Source: Paractinoplanes durhamensis
GTDB lineage: Bacteria; Actinomycetota; Actinomycetes; Mycobacteriales; Micromonosporaceae
Direction of reading: 5' to 3'
Length of the DNA stretch: 64,000 bases
Assembly: GCF_016862175.1 (NCBI RefSeq)
Contig: NZ_BOML01000075.1
Span: 1-64,000 of the forward strand
Shown here piece by piece: positions 43,817 to 52,417 of the stretch (positions within the stretch are counted from its first letter, which is position 1; the number at the start of each line of letters is the position of its first letter). Under the pieces are notes generated by a model. It ran no database searches, was not told where the DNA came from, and worked only from the letters and a program-made list of their open reading frames with translations. The position numbers and the translations under genes were made by a program.

Positions 43817-45046
43817 GTGCTCCTCCTCCTGACGGCTCTGCTGCTGGCCGGTGTGCTCGCGTTCGCGGTCGCCCGGCCGAAGGGCCTGCCCGAGGCGGTC
43901 GTCGCCGTCCCGGCCGCGCTGCTCATCGTCGTCACCGGGCTGCTGCCCTGGCGGGACGCGGTGGCCGAGATCGGGGAGCTCGGTCCGACCGTCGGTTTCC
44001 TGGCGGCGGTCCTTCTCCTCGCCCATCTGGCCGGGGAGCACGGCGTCTTCCGGTACGCCGGTGCGCTGACCGCCCGGATCAGCGGCCACCGGCCGACCCG
44101 GCTGCTCGCGGCGGTCTTCGTGGCCGCGTCGCTGACCACCGCCGTCCTCAGCCTGGACGCCACGGTGGTGCTGCTCACCCCGGTCGTGCTGGCTACCGCC
44201 GCGCGCACCGGGGCCCGGCCGCGCCCGGCCGCCTACGCCTCGGCGCACCTGGCCAACTCGGCGTCGCTGCTGCTGCCGGTGTCGAATCTGACCAACCTGC
44301 TGGCCTTCGCGGCGAGCGGGCTGACGTTCCTCGGCTTCGCGGCCGTGATGGCGCTGCCCTGGGTGGCGGTGATCCTCGCCGAGTACGCCATCTTCCGGTG
44401 GTTCTTCCGCGCCGACCTGCGGGCGCCGGCCCGCGCGGCCGAGGGCGGAACGGACCCGGCCGCACCCCGGTTCGCCCTGGTGGTGCTGGCGCTGACCCTG
44501 GCCGGCTTCGCGGTGGCGCAGCCGTTCGGCGTACACCCCGGTTGGGTCGCCGCGGCCGGCGCCATCGCCCTCGCCGTACCCAAGCGGGTTTCCCCGAAGG
44601 TCCTGCTGCGCGAGGCGAACCTGCCGTTCTGCGCGTTCGTGCTCGGGCTCGGTGTGGTGGTGCTGGCGGTCCGCGAGCACGGGCTGGACCGGCTGGTCGA
44701 TGCGCTGGTGCCGGAGCGGACCGGGCTGCTGCAACTGCTGGCGGTGGCCGGGCTGGCGGCCCTGCTGGCCAACCTGGTGAACAACCTGCCGGCCACGCTG
44801 GTGCTGGTCCCGGCGGTGCAGGCCCGGCCGGCCCTGCTGCTGGCCGTGCTGATCGGGGTGAACGTCGGACCGAACCTGACCTACGTGGGTTCGCTGGCGA
44901 CGCTGCTATGGCGGCAGATCCTGCACGCCCGCGACCACCCGCCGGACGCCGGCGAGTTCCTCCGGCTGGGCCTGCTGACCGTGCCGGCCGCACTGGTCGC
45001 CGGGGTGCTGGCGCTGTGGGTGTCGTTACGGATCACCGGGAACTAA
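43817..45046 (+). CDS. SLC13/ArsB-like anion permease
   Basis: 409 residues, GTG directly after the STAS stop. About ten or eleven helices, with GLLPWRDAVAEIGELGPTVGFLAAVL, ASLTTAVLSLDATVVLLTPV and NLVNNLPATLVLVPAV. The duplicated Asn-rich NLTNLLAF and NNLPATL hairpins are characteristic of the ArsB/NhaD (ion transporter) superfamily. Substrate could be arsenite, dicarboxylate or sodium; not decidable. Zero-gap coupling to the partner-switch genes suggests that its expression follows that stress circuit. Confidence 0.8.
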   Translation: MLLLLTALLLAGVLAFAVARPKGLPEAVVAVPAALLIVVTGLLPWRDAVAEIGELGPTVGFLAAVLLLAHLAGEHGVFRYAGALTARISGHRPTRLLAAVFVAASLTTAVLSLDATVVLLTPVVLATAARTGARPRPAAYASAHLANSASLLLPVSNLTNLLAFAASGLTFLGFAAVMALPWVAVILAEYAIFRWFFRADLRAPARAAEGGTDPAAPRFALVVLALTLAGFAVAQPFGVHPGWVAAAGAIALAVPKRVSPKVLLREANLPFCAFVLGLGVVVLAVREHGLDRLVDALVPERTGLLQLLAVAGLAALLANLVNNLPATLVLVPAVQARPALLLAVLIGVNVGPNLTYVGSLATLLWRQILHARDHPPDAGEFLRLGLLTVPAALVAGVLALWVSLRITGN

Positions 45047-45049
45047 GGA

Positions 45050-45128
45050 ACGCACCTCCGCCGCCGCAACGGAACCGGTCCGGGGAAAGACCGGGGTGAT
45101 CCGGTGGGGGATCGGCGGCGGGGTGCGT
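45050..45128 (+). other. Large structured region downstream of the anion permease
   Basis: ACGCACC plus CCGCCGCCG (45050-45066, one bulged T) can pair with CGGCGGCGGGGTGCGT (45113-45128), 16 pairs, enclosing about 46 nt that contain a further CCGGTC/GACCGG hairpin. It begins 4 bp after the permease stop. It may be a terminator or a structured 3' RNA; the rest of the gap to 45258 shows nothing recognisable. Confidence 0.5.
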
Positions 45129-45258
45129 CCGACTCAGTCAGTCTTGTCGATGCATTCCGTAACATGCAAGCAATCTGAGTTGCGGAACTCCCAGCAGACT
45201 CACAGCGCCACTTTTCGTTCGCGCTGCGGGGCTCGCAAAACCGGCTCTCTCCTCGCGC

Positions 45259-45984
45259 TCACAGGAGCATGCCGCCCGATGCCTCGATGCGCTGGCCGGT
45301 GATCCACTTGGTGTTGTCGGCCAGCATCGCGACCATCACGCCGGCGATGTCCTCGGGCTCGCCGACCCGGCCGAACGCGATCACCCCGCTGAGGTGTTCG
45401 CGCACCTGGGCGTTGTCGCGCAGTGCCCCGCCGCCGAAGTCGGTGCCGGTGGGGCCGGGCGCGACGACGTTGACGCTGATCTGCCGCGGGCCGAGCTCCT
45501 TGGCCAGGTAGCGGGTGAAGACCTCGATCGCGCCCTTCACCGAGCCGTACGCGGCGTAGATGCCCTCGCCGGTGAAGCGGGCCAGGCCGGTCGAGAGGTT
45601 GATGATCCGGCCGCCGTCGGCGATCACCGGGAGCAGCTTCTGGGTCAGGAAGAACACCCCGCGGAAGTGCACGTTCACCAGTTCGTCGAAATCCTCGACG
45701 CTGAAGTCGGCGACCCGGCCGGCCTTGCCGACGCCGGCGTTGTTGACCAGGAAGTCGAAGTCGTCGCGGCCGAACCGGTCGCGCAGCACGCCGCGCAGTT
45801 CCTCGACGAAGCCGGCGTACGAGTCGAGGTCGCCGACGGTCAGCTTGAGCGCGACCGCGTCGATCTTCTCGCCCGGGTCGTCCCGATACGTGTAGATGAC
45901 CTCGACGCCGTCCTCGATCAGGGCGAGGGCGGTGGCCCGGCCGAGGCCGCGGTTGCCGCCGGTGATCAGGGCGATTTTGGACAT
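45259..45984 (-). CDS. SDR-family oxidoreductase
   Basis: 241 residues. Cofactor motif ALITGGNRGLGRATALAL, NNAG motif within FLVNNAGVGK, catalytic Ser/Tyr/Lys in STGL...YAAYGSVKGA. A classical SDR of about 240 residues preferring NADP(H) is likely from the Arg after the glycine motif. It begins 33 bp after an XRE-type regulator on the same strand, a common regulator/SDR arrangement. Substrate unknown. Confidence 0.88.
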   Translation of the reverse strand: MSKIALITGGNRGLGRATALALIEDGVEVIYTYRDDPGEKIDAVALKLTVGDLDSYAGFVEELRGVLRDRFGRDDFDFLVNNAGVGKAGRVADFSVEDFDELVNVHFRGVFFLTQKLLPVIADGGRIINLSTGLARFTGEGIYAAYGSVKGAIEVFTRYLAKELGPRQISVNVVAPGPTGTDFGGGALRDNAQVREHLSGVIAFGRVGEPEDIAGVMVAMLADNTKWITGQRIEASGGMLL

Positions 45985-46017
45985 GGTCCTGCCTTCTTTC
46001 GTTCTTTCTCGGAAAAT

Positions 46018-46833
46018 TCAGACGGCCGCGAGCAGCTGGAGCTTCTCGTAACTCGGCGATCCGGGTACGGCGGTGAAGACCAGCAGCACCTGCGACTGGT
46101 CGGGATCGAACAGGGTCTGGCAGTACAGCTCCAGATCGCCGAGTTCGGCATGGTTGAAACGCTTGCGGTCGAGGTGGGTGAGGCCGATCTCGTGCGACCG
46201 CCAGATCTCGGCGAACTCGGGACTGATCGCGAGCAGCGCGTCGACGATCTCGCCGGCCCGGGAGTCCGGCGCCGCCGCGTACGCCTCCCGCAGCTGGGCC
46301 GTGAAGATCCGCCCGTGCAGCGGGTAGTCGGCGGCCGGATAGATCAGCCGGGACGACGGCTCGGTGAACCAGCGATAGACCATGTAGCGGGCCATCCCGG
46401 TCCACCGCGTCTCGTCGCCGAGCAGGGCCACGGCCGGCCGGGTCTGCAGCAGCGTCTCGCCGAAGCGCGACATGATCATGGCCGGGGTGTCGGCGAGCCG
46501 GTCGAGGATCCGCATCATGCCGGGGCTGATGTGGTCGTCGCGCCGCACCCGCTGCGGCGCCACGTGCCCGCCCAGCCGGAAGAGATGGTCCCGCTCGTCG
46601 AGGCCGAGGTGCAGGGCGCGGGCGAGCGCGGCCAGCATCTGCTCGGAGGGGACCGGCCCGCGCTGCTGCTCGATCCGGCTGTAGTAGTCGGCCGACATGC
46701 CGGCCAGGGCCGCCACCTCCTCGCGCCGCAGGCCGCCGGTGCGCCGGCGCTGCCCACGCGGCAGGCCCACGTCCTCCGGTTGCAGCGCCTCGCGGCGAGC
46801 CCGGAGGAAATCGGCGAGCTGTGCCCGGTCCAT
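46018..46833 (-). CDS. XRE-family regulator with MmyB-like ligand domain
   Basis: 271 residues from ATG 46833 with GGGAGGG upstream; the extended frame to 46863 lacks support. The helix-turn-helix is RTGGLRREEVAALAGMSADYYSRIEQQRG. The remainder is the MmyB-like (PAS-type) domain of actinobacterial XRE regulators: PAMIMSRFGETLLQTRPAVALLG, ARYMVYRWFTEPSSRLIYP, WRSHEIGLTHLDRKRFNHAELGDLELYCQTL. It probably represses the SDR gene that follows it. Confidence 0.9.
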   Translation of the reverse strand: MDRAQLADFLRARREALQPEDVGLPRGQRRRTGGLRREEVAALAGMSADYYSRIEQQRGPVPSEQMLAALARALHLGLDERDHLFRLGGHVAPQRVRRDDHISPGMMRILDRLADTPAMIMSRFGETLLQTRPAVALLGDETRWTGMARYMVYRWFTEPSSRLIYPAADYPLHGRIFTAQLREAYAAAPDSRAGEIVDALLAISPEFAEIWRSHEIGLTHLDRKRFNHAELGDLELYCQTLFDPDQSQVLLVFTAVPGSPSYEKLQLLAAV

Positions 46834-48010
46834 GCGACCACCCTCCCTTGTTCGACATGACAAGACTGGCCCGAAAGGGAAATCAGATGAAGGCCGGATC
46901 TATCCACGGACAGGTTGTCCCTGGCTGCCGTGCGTTACTCCACGGTTACCCGGGAAGTTTTCCTACCGGTTTAGAAGAGATAATTCTGTCGGACCGTTGA
47001 CGGAAAAATTCCGGCCCGCCTACGGTGGCCGCATGTCCGGGTCGTTAGGCGTACATGCGCTGGTCAGGCGCGCTCACGAGGAGCGCGTCCTGGCGATCCT
47101 GCGCGAGCGCGGCGGCCTGTCCCGGGCCCAGATCGCGGCCCGATCCGGCCTCTCCCGCACCACCCTTTCCGAGATCACCGGCGACCTGCTGTCCCGCGGC
47201 GCGATCGTGGTCGTCAATACCGACGCGCCCCGGCGGGCCGGCAGCGGGCGCCCGGCCGAGCTGCTCGCGCTCGATCCGCGCTCGGGCCAGTTCCTCGGCG
47301 TCGACCTCGGGCACACCCGGGTGCGGGTGGCCGTCGCCGACGCCGCGCACGAGATCATCGCGAGCGAGGTGACCCCCTATCCGGCCGACAGCGCGTGGCC
47401 GCAGCGCCTCGCCACCGGGGTCGCGCTGATCGAGCGGGTCGCCCGGGAGCGGGGCATCACGCTCGCCGCTCTCCAGGGCATCGGGGTCGGCGTCGCCGGT
47501 CCCTACCCGGCCGGTGCGGCGCGAGCCGACGTGCAGGCCGCGTTCGCCGAGCGGTTCGCCGCGCCGATCGTGGTCGACAACAACACCCGCTTCGCCGCGC
47601 TCGCCGAGGCGAGCCTCAGCGAGGCCCGCGACGTGCTCTACATCCGGCTCGCCGACGGCATCGGCGGCGGCCTGGTGGTCGGCGGCCGGCTGGTGGCCGG
47701 CGCGGGCGGGATGGCGGGGGAGTTCGGACACGTCAAGGCCGACCCGTCGGGCGGCCTCTGCCGCTGCGGCAAGCGGGGCTGCCTGGAAACGGTCGCCGCG
47801 GTCGGACCGGCTCTCGCCGCCGCCGGTGTACGCGATCTCGACGAGTTGACGGCGCGCCGGGACGAGCCGCGGGTCCGCGCCGCGATGGACCGGGTGGCCG
47901 ACGCGGTGGGTCGAGTGCTCGCCTCCGCCGCACTGATCCTCGACCCCGAACAGATCGTCATCGGCGGCCCGCTGGCCGCCGCCGCACCCGGCATCGTGAC
48001 CCGGGTCGCT

Positions 48011-48414
48011 ACCGCAGTTGCAGCGGAACTGGTTGCGGTCCGCCCCGGACCACCACCCGCTTCCGCGGGCAGCGACGAAAGCGGAGCCGCGCGGAGTTCG
48101 ACCCTCCGCTCGGCGAGTGGCCGGGGTGGCGCCGGTTTCCTTGAAGCTGGGGTCTCGGGCACCGCGCAGGCCCCGGTTTCCAGGAAATTGGGGTCTGACT
48201 GCGCGGGGGACGCCCGCTTTCCAGGAAATTGGGGTCTGACCGCGCGGGGGACACCCCGCTTTCCAGGAAATTGGGGTCTGACCGCGCGGGGGACGCCCCG
48301 GTTTCCAGGAAATTGGGGTCTGACTGCGCGGGGGACGCCCCGCTTTCCAGGAAATTGGGGTCTGACCGCGCGGCGGACGCCCCGTTTTCAAGGATTTTGG
48401 GTGAGCAGGTCGCT
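48011..48414. mobile_element. Repeat-bearing insertion with 7-bp target duplication inside the ROK gene
   Basis: About 397 bp flanked by direct GGTCGCT copies. The left end folds as a hairpin (ACCGCAGTT near 48011 against AACTGGTTGCGGT). The rest is mostly a tandem array. There is no coding capacity for a transposase. It looks like a non-autonomous, REP/MITE-like element, but no terminal inverted repeats were found, so the transposition class is unknown. Confidence 0.6.
48142..48400 (+). repeat. Tandem repeat array, about seven units of 41-42 bp
   Basis: The core GGAAATTGGGGTCTGAC starts at 48183, 48224, 48266, 48308 and 48350 (spacing 41, 42, 42, 42), with degenerate units beginning near 48142 and 48392. 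Each unit contains TTTCC-A-GGAAA and GCGGGG-gacg-CCCCGC inverted repeats, so each can form hairpins. Most units are multiples of three and leave open frames on both strands. Confidence 0.9.
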
Positions 48415-48545
48415 GAACCGCCGGGCGCGGGCGGCGAACGGTTGCCAGCGCGGCGCGGGACGGTCGTTCGGGCCGCGCGGCTCGGCGACGACGACGGCGC
48501 CCGCGGGGCGATCGCCGCCAGTTTTCGGCAATAGGAGCGCCACGG

Positions 48546-50714
48546 ATGGCTCGCTCTCTGCTCGCCCTTGTCCTCATTTTTGCCGGTATTGTGGCCTGCC
48601 CGGCGCAAGCGGCCCCCGCGACCTACACCAACCCGGTCAGCGCCGGCGCCGTCGACACCTTCCCCGACCCGGCGGTCATCAGGGCCAAGGACGGGAAGTG
48701 GTACGCCTACGGCACCACGAACCCGATCTTCAACAGTCGGGGTGAGACAGGAGAGCACATCCTGCCGACGATCACCTCGACCGACCTCGTGCACTGGACG
48801 TACGTGGGTGACGTCTTCGCGCTGACCGCCAAGCCCTCCTGGTGGCCGGCCGCGACCCGTCCCTGGGCGCCGGACGTCCGCTTCTACAACAACCTCTACC
48901 ACCTGACGTACGCCCTCAGCGTCGGCGGCATCGGCGTGGTGACCAGCCCGAACCCGGCCGGGCCGTGGACCGACGGCGGGCTGATCGTGCCGGCGTCGAG
49001 CGGCTGCCCGAGCGGCACGATCGACCAGGCCATGTTCACCGACACCGACGGCTCGTACTACCTCTACTGGGGCAGCTACGACACGATCTGCGTGGCGCGG
49101 ATGAATGCCGACGGCACCGCGATCTCCGGCGCGGTCACCCCGATCGGGCACGGGCGGCGGATGGAGGGCGGCTTCGTCGTCCACCGCGACGGCTACTACT
49201 ACCTGTTCTACTCGGACGGGGGCTGCTGCGACGGCGCGTTCAGCGGCTACACCGTCAAGGTTGGCCGGGCCACCTCGCCGCTCGGGCCGTTCACTACTCC
49301 GACCGGGGTCGCGCTCACCGAGCTGACCAGCAAGGACGGCGTCGTGCTGGCGGCCACCGGCAACGGCTGGGTCGGGCCGGGACACAACGCGATCGCCACC
49401 GACCTGGCCGGGCAGGACTGGCTGGTCTACCACGCGATCCCGCAGGCCGGCCCGGACTTTCCGCCGGTCACCGGCGCGAACGGCGCGACCCTGAACCTCA
49501 CCCGCCGGCCGCTGATGATCGACCGGCTGGACTGGATCAACGGGTGGCCGCTGGTGCGGGCCGGGGCAGGGCCGTCCAACTCGGCGGTGACCGCGCCGGT
49601 CACGACCTGGACCGTGGGCAGCACGTTCGATTCGTCGGCGGCCGGGTTTACGGGCGGTTTCACGTGGTCCGGCGGGCGGCTCGTGGCATCCGCGGCGGCG
49701 AGCTCCTCGTCGTCTGGCTCTATTTCCGGAAATGTCCGTATCGAGGGCGACGTGCGCGGCACGGCGGCCGGCATCGGCTACGGCACGGTCACCGCCTGGC
49801 TCGACAGCGCCTCGAAACGGCTCGTCGTGGACGGCGCGGTCACCGGCGCGGCCGCGCTGCCGGCGAACTTCAACTACCAGTCCTGGCACACGCTCGTGCT
49901 CACCCGGCGCGGCACCGCGCTGACCGTCACGGTGAGTGCCGACCGGCTCCTCGACGACACCGCGACGGTCTCGCTGACGCTCCCGGCCTCGTTCCCCGGT
50001 GGCAAGATCGCCGCGGTCTCCCGTTCCGGCGCGGCCGAAGTGGACAATCTGGGCGCGGCGCCGCTCTATTCGCCCGTTGAGCAGCGAACGGCCGATCCTG
50101 CGGTTGGTGCGCTGCTCACGTCGTACTCAGATGAATTCCATGGGGTTGATCTTGGGGTTGGCTGGAGTTGGCTTCGGCCGGACGCCGCGGCCACGGTGAC
50201 CGGTGGCTCGCTCGTGCGGCCGACCCAGGCGGGCGATCTCGCCCTCGGCAGCAACACCGCCGGGGTTCTGCTGCGCGACGCGCCGCCGGGTTCGTTCGTG
50301 ATGGAAACCAAGCTCCAATTCGATGGCGTACGGGGTAATCAGCAGGCCGGGCTCGTGCTGTACGACAACGACGACCGTTTCGTGAAGCTCGCCCATGCGG
50401 TGCTTCCATTGTCCGGATTCGCGAACACCTTCTTGCAGCAGACCGAGTTCACCAAGGAGGACACCCGCGCATCGACCGGCGCGGTCTTCTCCGGCCCGTC
50501 GTTCGGCGGCCCGGCCCCGGCGACGATGTGGCTGCGCCTGCGCTATGCGAACGGGGTGGCCCGGTTCGCCACCAGCGGCGACGGCGTCACCTGGGACTGG
50601 TCCGGCAACGCCTGGACGCTGTCCCGCCCGGCCGCCCTGAAGATCGGCGTGGTCGCGATGGGTGGCACCGGCGCGACCGGCCGCTTCGACTACGTCCGGG
50701 TCTACGCCGGGTAG
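48546..50714 (+). CDS. Secreted GH43 arabinanase/xylosidase-like enzyme with C-terminal beta-sandwich domains
   Basis: 722 residues. Signal peptide to about residue 22 (LALVLIFAGIVACPAQA). The five-bladed GH43 domain (about 25-340) has base Asp41 in DTFPDPAVIRAKDGKWYAYG, pKa-modulating Asp in TIDQAMFTDTDGSYYLYWG and acid Glu in RRMEGGFVVHRDGYYYLFYSDGG. Residues about 355-510 are a beta-sandwich. Residues about 520-722 resemble the DUF1349/GH43 C-terminal concanavalin-like domain (YSDEFHG, GLVLYDNDDRFVKLAH, GRFDYVRVYAG). Starts 11 bp after the ROK remnant stop. Predicted to cut arabinose or xylose side chains or backbones. Confidence 0.88.
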   Translation: MARSLLALVLIFAGIVACPAQAAPATYTNPVSAGAVDTFPDPAVIRAKDGKWYAYGTTNPIFNSRGETGEHILPTITSTDLVHWTYVGDVFALTAKPSWWPAATRPWAPDVRFYNNLYHLTYALSVGGIGVVTSPNPAGPWTDGGLIVPASSGCPSGTIDQAMFTDTDGSYYLYWGSYDTICVARMNADGTAISGAVTPIGHGRRMEGGFVVHRDGYYYLFYSDGGCCDGAFSGYTVKVGRATSPLGPFTTPTGVALTELTSKDGVVLAATGNGWVGPGHNAIATDLAGQDWLVYHAIPQAGPDFPPVTGANGATLNLTRRPLMIDRLDWINGWPLVRAGAGPSNSAVTAPVTTWTVGSTFDSSAAGFTGGFTWSGGRLVASAAASSSSSGSISGNVRIEGDVRGTAAGIGYGTVTAWLDSASKRLVVDGAVTGAAALPANFNYQSWHTLVLTRRGTALTVTVSADRLLDDTATVSLTLPASFPGGKIAAVSRSGAAEVDNLGAAPLYSPVEQRTADPAVGALLTSYSDEFHGVDLGVGWSWLRPDAAATVTGGSLVRPTQAGDLALGSNTAGVLLRDAPPGSFVMETKLQFDGVRGNQQAGLVLYDNDDRFVKLAHAVLPLSGFANTFLQQTEFTKEDTRASTGAVFSGPSFGGPAPATMWLRLRYANGVARFATSGDGVTWDWSGNAWTLSRPAALKIGVVAMGGTGATGRFDYVRVYAG

Positions 50715-52258
50715 GTGCTCTGTGCGGCCTGCCGCAGATCCACTTCCTCGATCAGCTCGCGGGCGATGTCCTCGGTGAGGCGGTGCTCCGCGACCGCCTT
50801 GCCGAGCGCCGCCCGCTGCGCCTCGAACCGGGCGTCGTCCGTCTCGGCCGGCTCGGCGCCCGCCTCCGCGATGATCGTCCGGGCGAGGTCGCGCAGCTCC
50901 TTCGTCTCGGCCCGCTCCTCGGTCAGGTCGAAGTTCAGCTTCCGGGACAGCCAGCCGACCGTGGTGCCCTGGATGAGCAGCGTGCCGAGGGTGACGATCA
51001 GGGCGATCGCCTGGATCGCGTCCCGGCCCGGGAACGGCTCGGTGCCGTGCTCGATGGTCGGCGGGATCGCCGCGGCCGCCGCCAGAGTGAGGATGCCGCG
51101 CATGCCGGTCCAGCCGACCAGCAACGTCTGCTTCCTGGTGGGCGGATCGAGCGGCTTGCCGCCCCGGCGGGTCCGGCGCTCCTCCATCCGCTGCCACCGG
51201 GTGCGGAAGTAGATGTCCTCCTGGACCCGGCGCTTGACCCGCTGGTCCTTGCGCCGCCAGCGGCCGAACAACACCCACACCGCGAACAGCCGGAACAGGA
51301 TCGCGACCACCAGCAGCACGCCCGCCGCCACCAGGGTGCGGACCAGACCCGGATCATCCGACTCGGCAAGATCCTCGAGAACCCACTTCAACTGCAGGCC
51401 GATGTACGCGAACACGAACGTCTCCAGCAGGAAGTCCACCACCGGCCAGAACGACTCCTCCTGCAACCGGGTCTTGTAGCCGCCCGGGTACTGGTGTTTC
51501 GGGTCGAGCGCCAGGTTGAGGCTCACCGAGAACGCGGCCGCCACCACGGCCAGGATGCCGGACGCGTGCGCCTCCTCGGCCAGCAGGAACGCGGTGAACG
51601 GCAGCAGCAGGACCAGGGTGGTCTCCAGCGTCGGGTTGCCCAGCCGCTTGCGCAGCCACAGCGTCGGCACGGACAGCCCGGCGCCGATCACCAGCCCGAT
51701 CCCGGCGGTCCGCACCAGCTCCAGCGCGCCCGACCCGAACGACGCCTGCTCACCGTTGGCCGCGCCCAGCGCGATCGCGAACAGGGTCAGCGCGGTCGCG
51801 TCGTTGACCAGGCTCTCCCCGGTCAAAATCGAGGTGACCCGTTTCGGCAGCCCGATCTCGTCACCGTGCGAGACCGTGGTGATCGTGTCCGGCGGCGCCA
51901 GCACCGAGCCGAGCAGGAACGCCGCCGCCCCGCCGATCGTCGGCAGCAGCCACGTCGCGACCAGGCCGAGCACCCCCGCGGTGAACAGCACCAGCAGCAG
52001 CCCGAGCGTGACGATCGCGTTCATGTTCGCCCCGAACGACGAGAACGACGCGTTCCGGGTCGCCGAGTAGAGCAGCGGCGGCACCACGATCGCGAGGATC
52101 ATCTCGCTGTCGAGCTCAAGCCGGGGCACGCCCGGAATGAACGACGCCGCGGCGGCCAGCACCACGATGATCCATCCGGGTTCGATGTTCCGCTTACGGG
52201 CCACCGCCGAGACGGCGATCCCCGCACCGATGATGAGCAGAAGCTGGACGCCGTTCAC
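50702..52258 (-). CDS. CPA1-family Na+/H+ antiporter
   Basis: 518 residues with about twelve helices. The family motif is FLLGSVLAPPDTITTVSHGDEIGLPKRVTSILTGESLVNDATALTLF, where the Asp pair of TGESLVND is the ion site. GWTGMRGILTLAAAAAIPPTI lies in a later helix. The C-terminal cytoplasmic region of about 100 residues is charged and regulatory in type. It should exchange Na+ or K+ for H+. Its stop region overlaps the GH43 3' end by 13 bp on the opposite strand. Confidence 0.9.
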   Translation of the reverse strand: MNGVQLLLIIGAGIAVSAVARKRNIEPGWIIVVLAAAASFIPGVPRLELDSEMILAIVVPPLLYSATRNASFSSFGANMNAIVTLGLLLVLFTAGVLGLVATWLLPTIGGAAAFLLGSVLAPPDTITTVSHGDEIGLPKRVTSILTGESLVNDATALTLFAIALGAANGEQASFGSGALELVRTAGIGLVIGAGLSVPTLWLRKRLGNPTLETTLVLLLPFTAFLLAEEAHASGILAVVAAAFSVSLNLALDPKHQYPGGYKTRLQEESFWPVVDFLLETFVFAYIGLQLKWVLEDLAESDDPGLVRTLVAAGVLLVVAILFRLFAVWVLFGRWRRKDQRVKRRVQEDIYFRTRWQRMEERRTRRGGKPLDPPTRKQTLLVGWTGMRGILTLAAAAAIPPTIEHGTEPFPGRDAIQAIALIVTLGTLLIQGTTVGWLSRKLNFDLTEERAETKELRDLARTIIAEAGAEPAETDDARFEAQRAALGKAVAEHRLTEDIARELIEEVDLRQAAQSTYPA

Positions 52259-52309
52259 AAAAGATCAGGCTAGACGGCGATGGAGGTTCGCAGGTCGCGA
52301 GTATGCTTC

Positions 52310-52400
52310 CGGGCGGGCCGTGACTGGCGCGTTCGGATGGGGAACCATCGGGGAGCGGCCCCGTCGCCTGACGACCTGCCGTGCGCCTGGGCCTCTGCAT
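52310..52400 (+). ncRNA. ZTP (pfl) riboswitch upstream of glyA
   Basis: The conserved pfl blocks are present in order: GGGCCGTGACTGGCG (about 52317-52329), GATGGGGAACCATCGGGGAGCG (52336-52357) and GCCTGGGC (52385-52392). The family binds ZTP/ZMP, purine and folate stress signals, and is known upstream of glyA, purH and fhs. GGCCTC (52390-52395) can pair with GAGGTC (52410-52415), hiding the Shine-Dalgarno GGGAGG; ligand-bound aptamer would compete for the shared bases, so translational control is plausible. Confidence 0.85.
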
Positions 52401-52417
52401 CGTGATAGGGAGGTCCT

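Larger units (their letters stand above)
47033..48534 (+). pseudogene. ROK-family regulator split by a 404-bp insertion
   Basis: From ATG 47033 the product is a ROK repressor: N-terminal winged helix RAHEERVLAILRERGGLSR and LSRTTLSEITGDLLSRG, actin-like ATP fold FLGVDLGHTRVRVAVADAA, and the zinc cluster CRCGKRGCLETVAA. At 48010, after TRVA, the frame enters repeat DNA and continues as GNWGLTARGTPRF units to 48745. The authentic C-terminus lies at 48415-48534 in another frame: EPPGAGGERLPARRG, LGDDDGARGAIAAS, TAG. Removing exactly 404 bp between the duplicated GGTCGCT (48004-48010 and 48408-48414) joins both parts in frame. The N-terminal DNA-binding part may still be made as a chimera. It adjoins GH43, a likely former target. 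Confidence 0.82.

Noticed and set aside
48142..48400. Possible CRISPR array
   Set aside because: The repeats are contiguous 41-42-bp units without unique spacers, and no cas gene is nearby.
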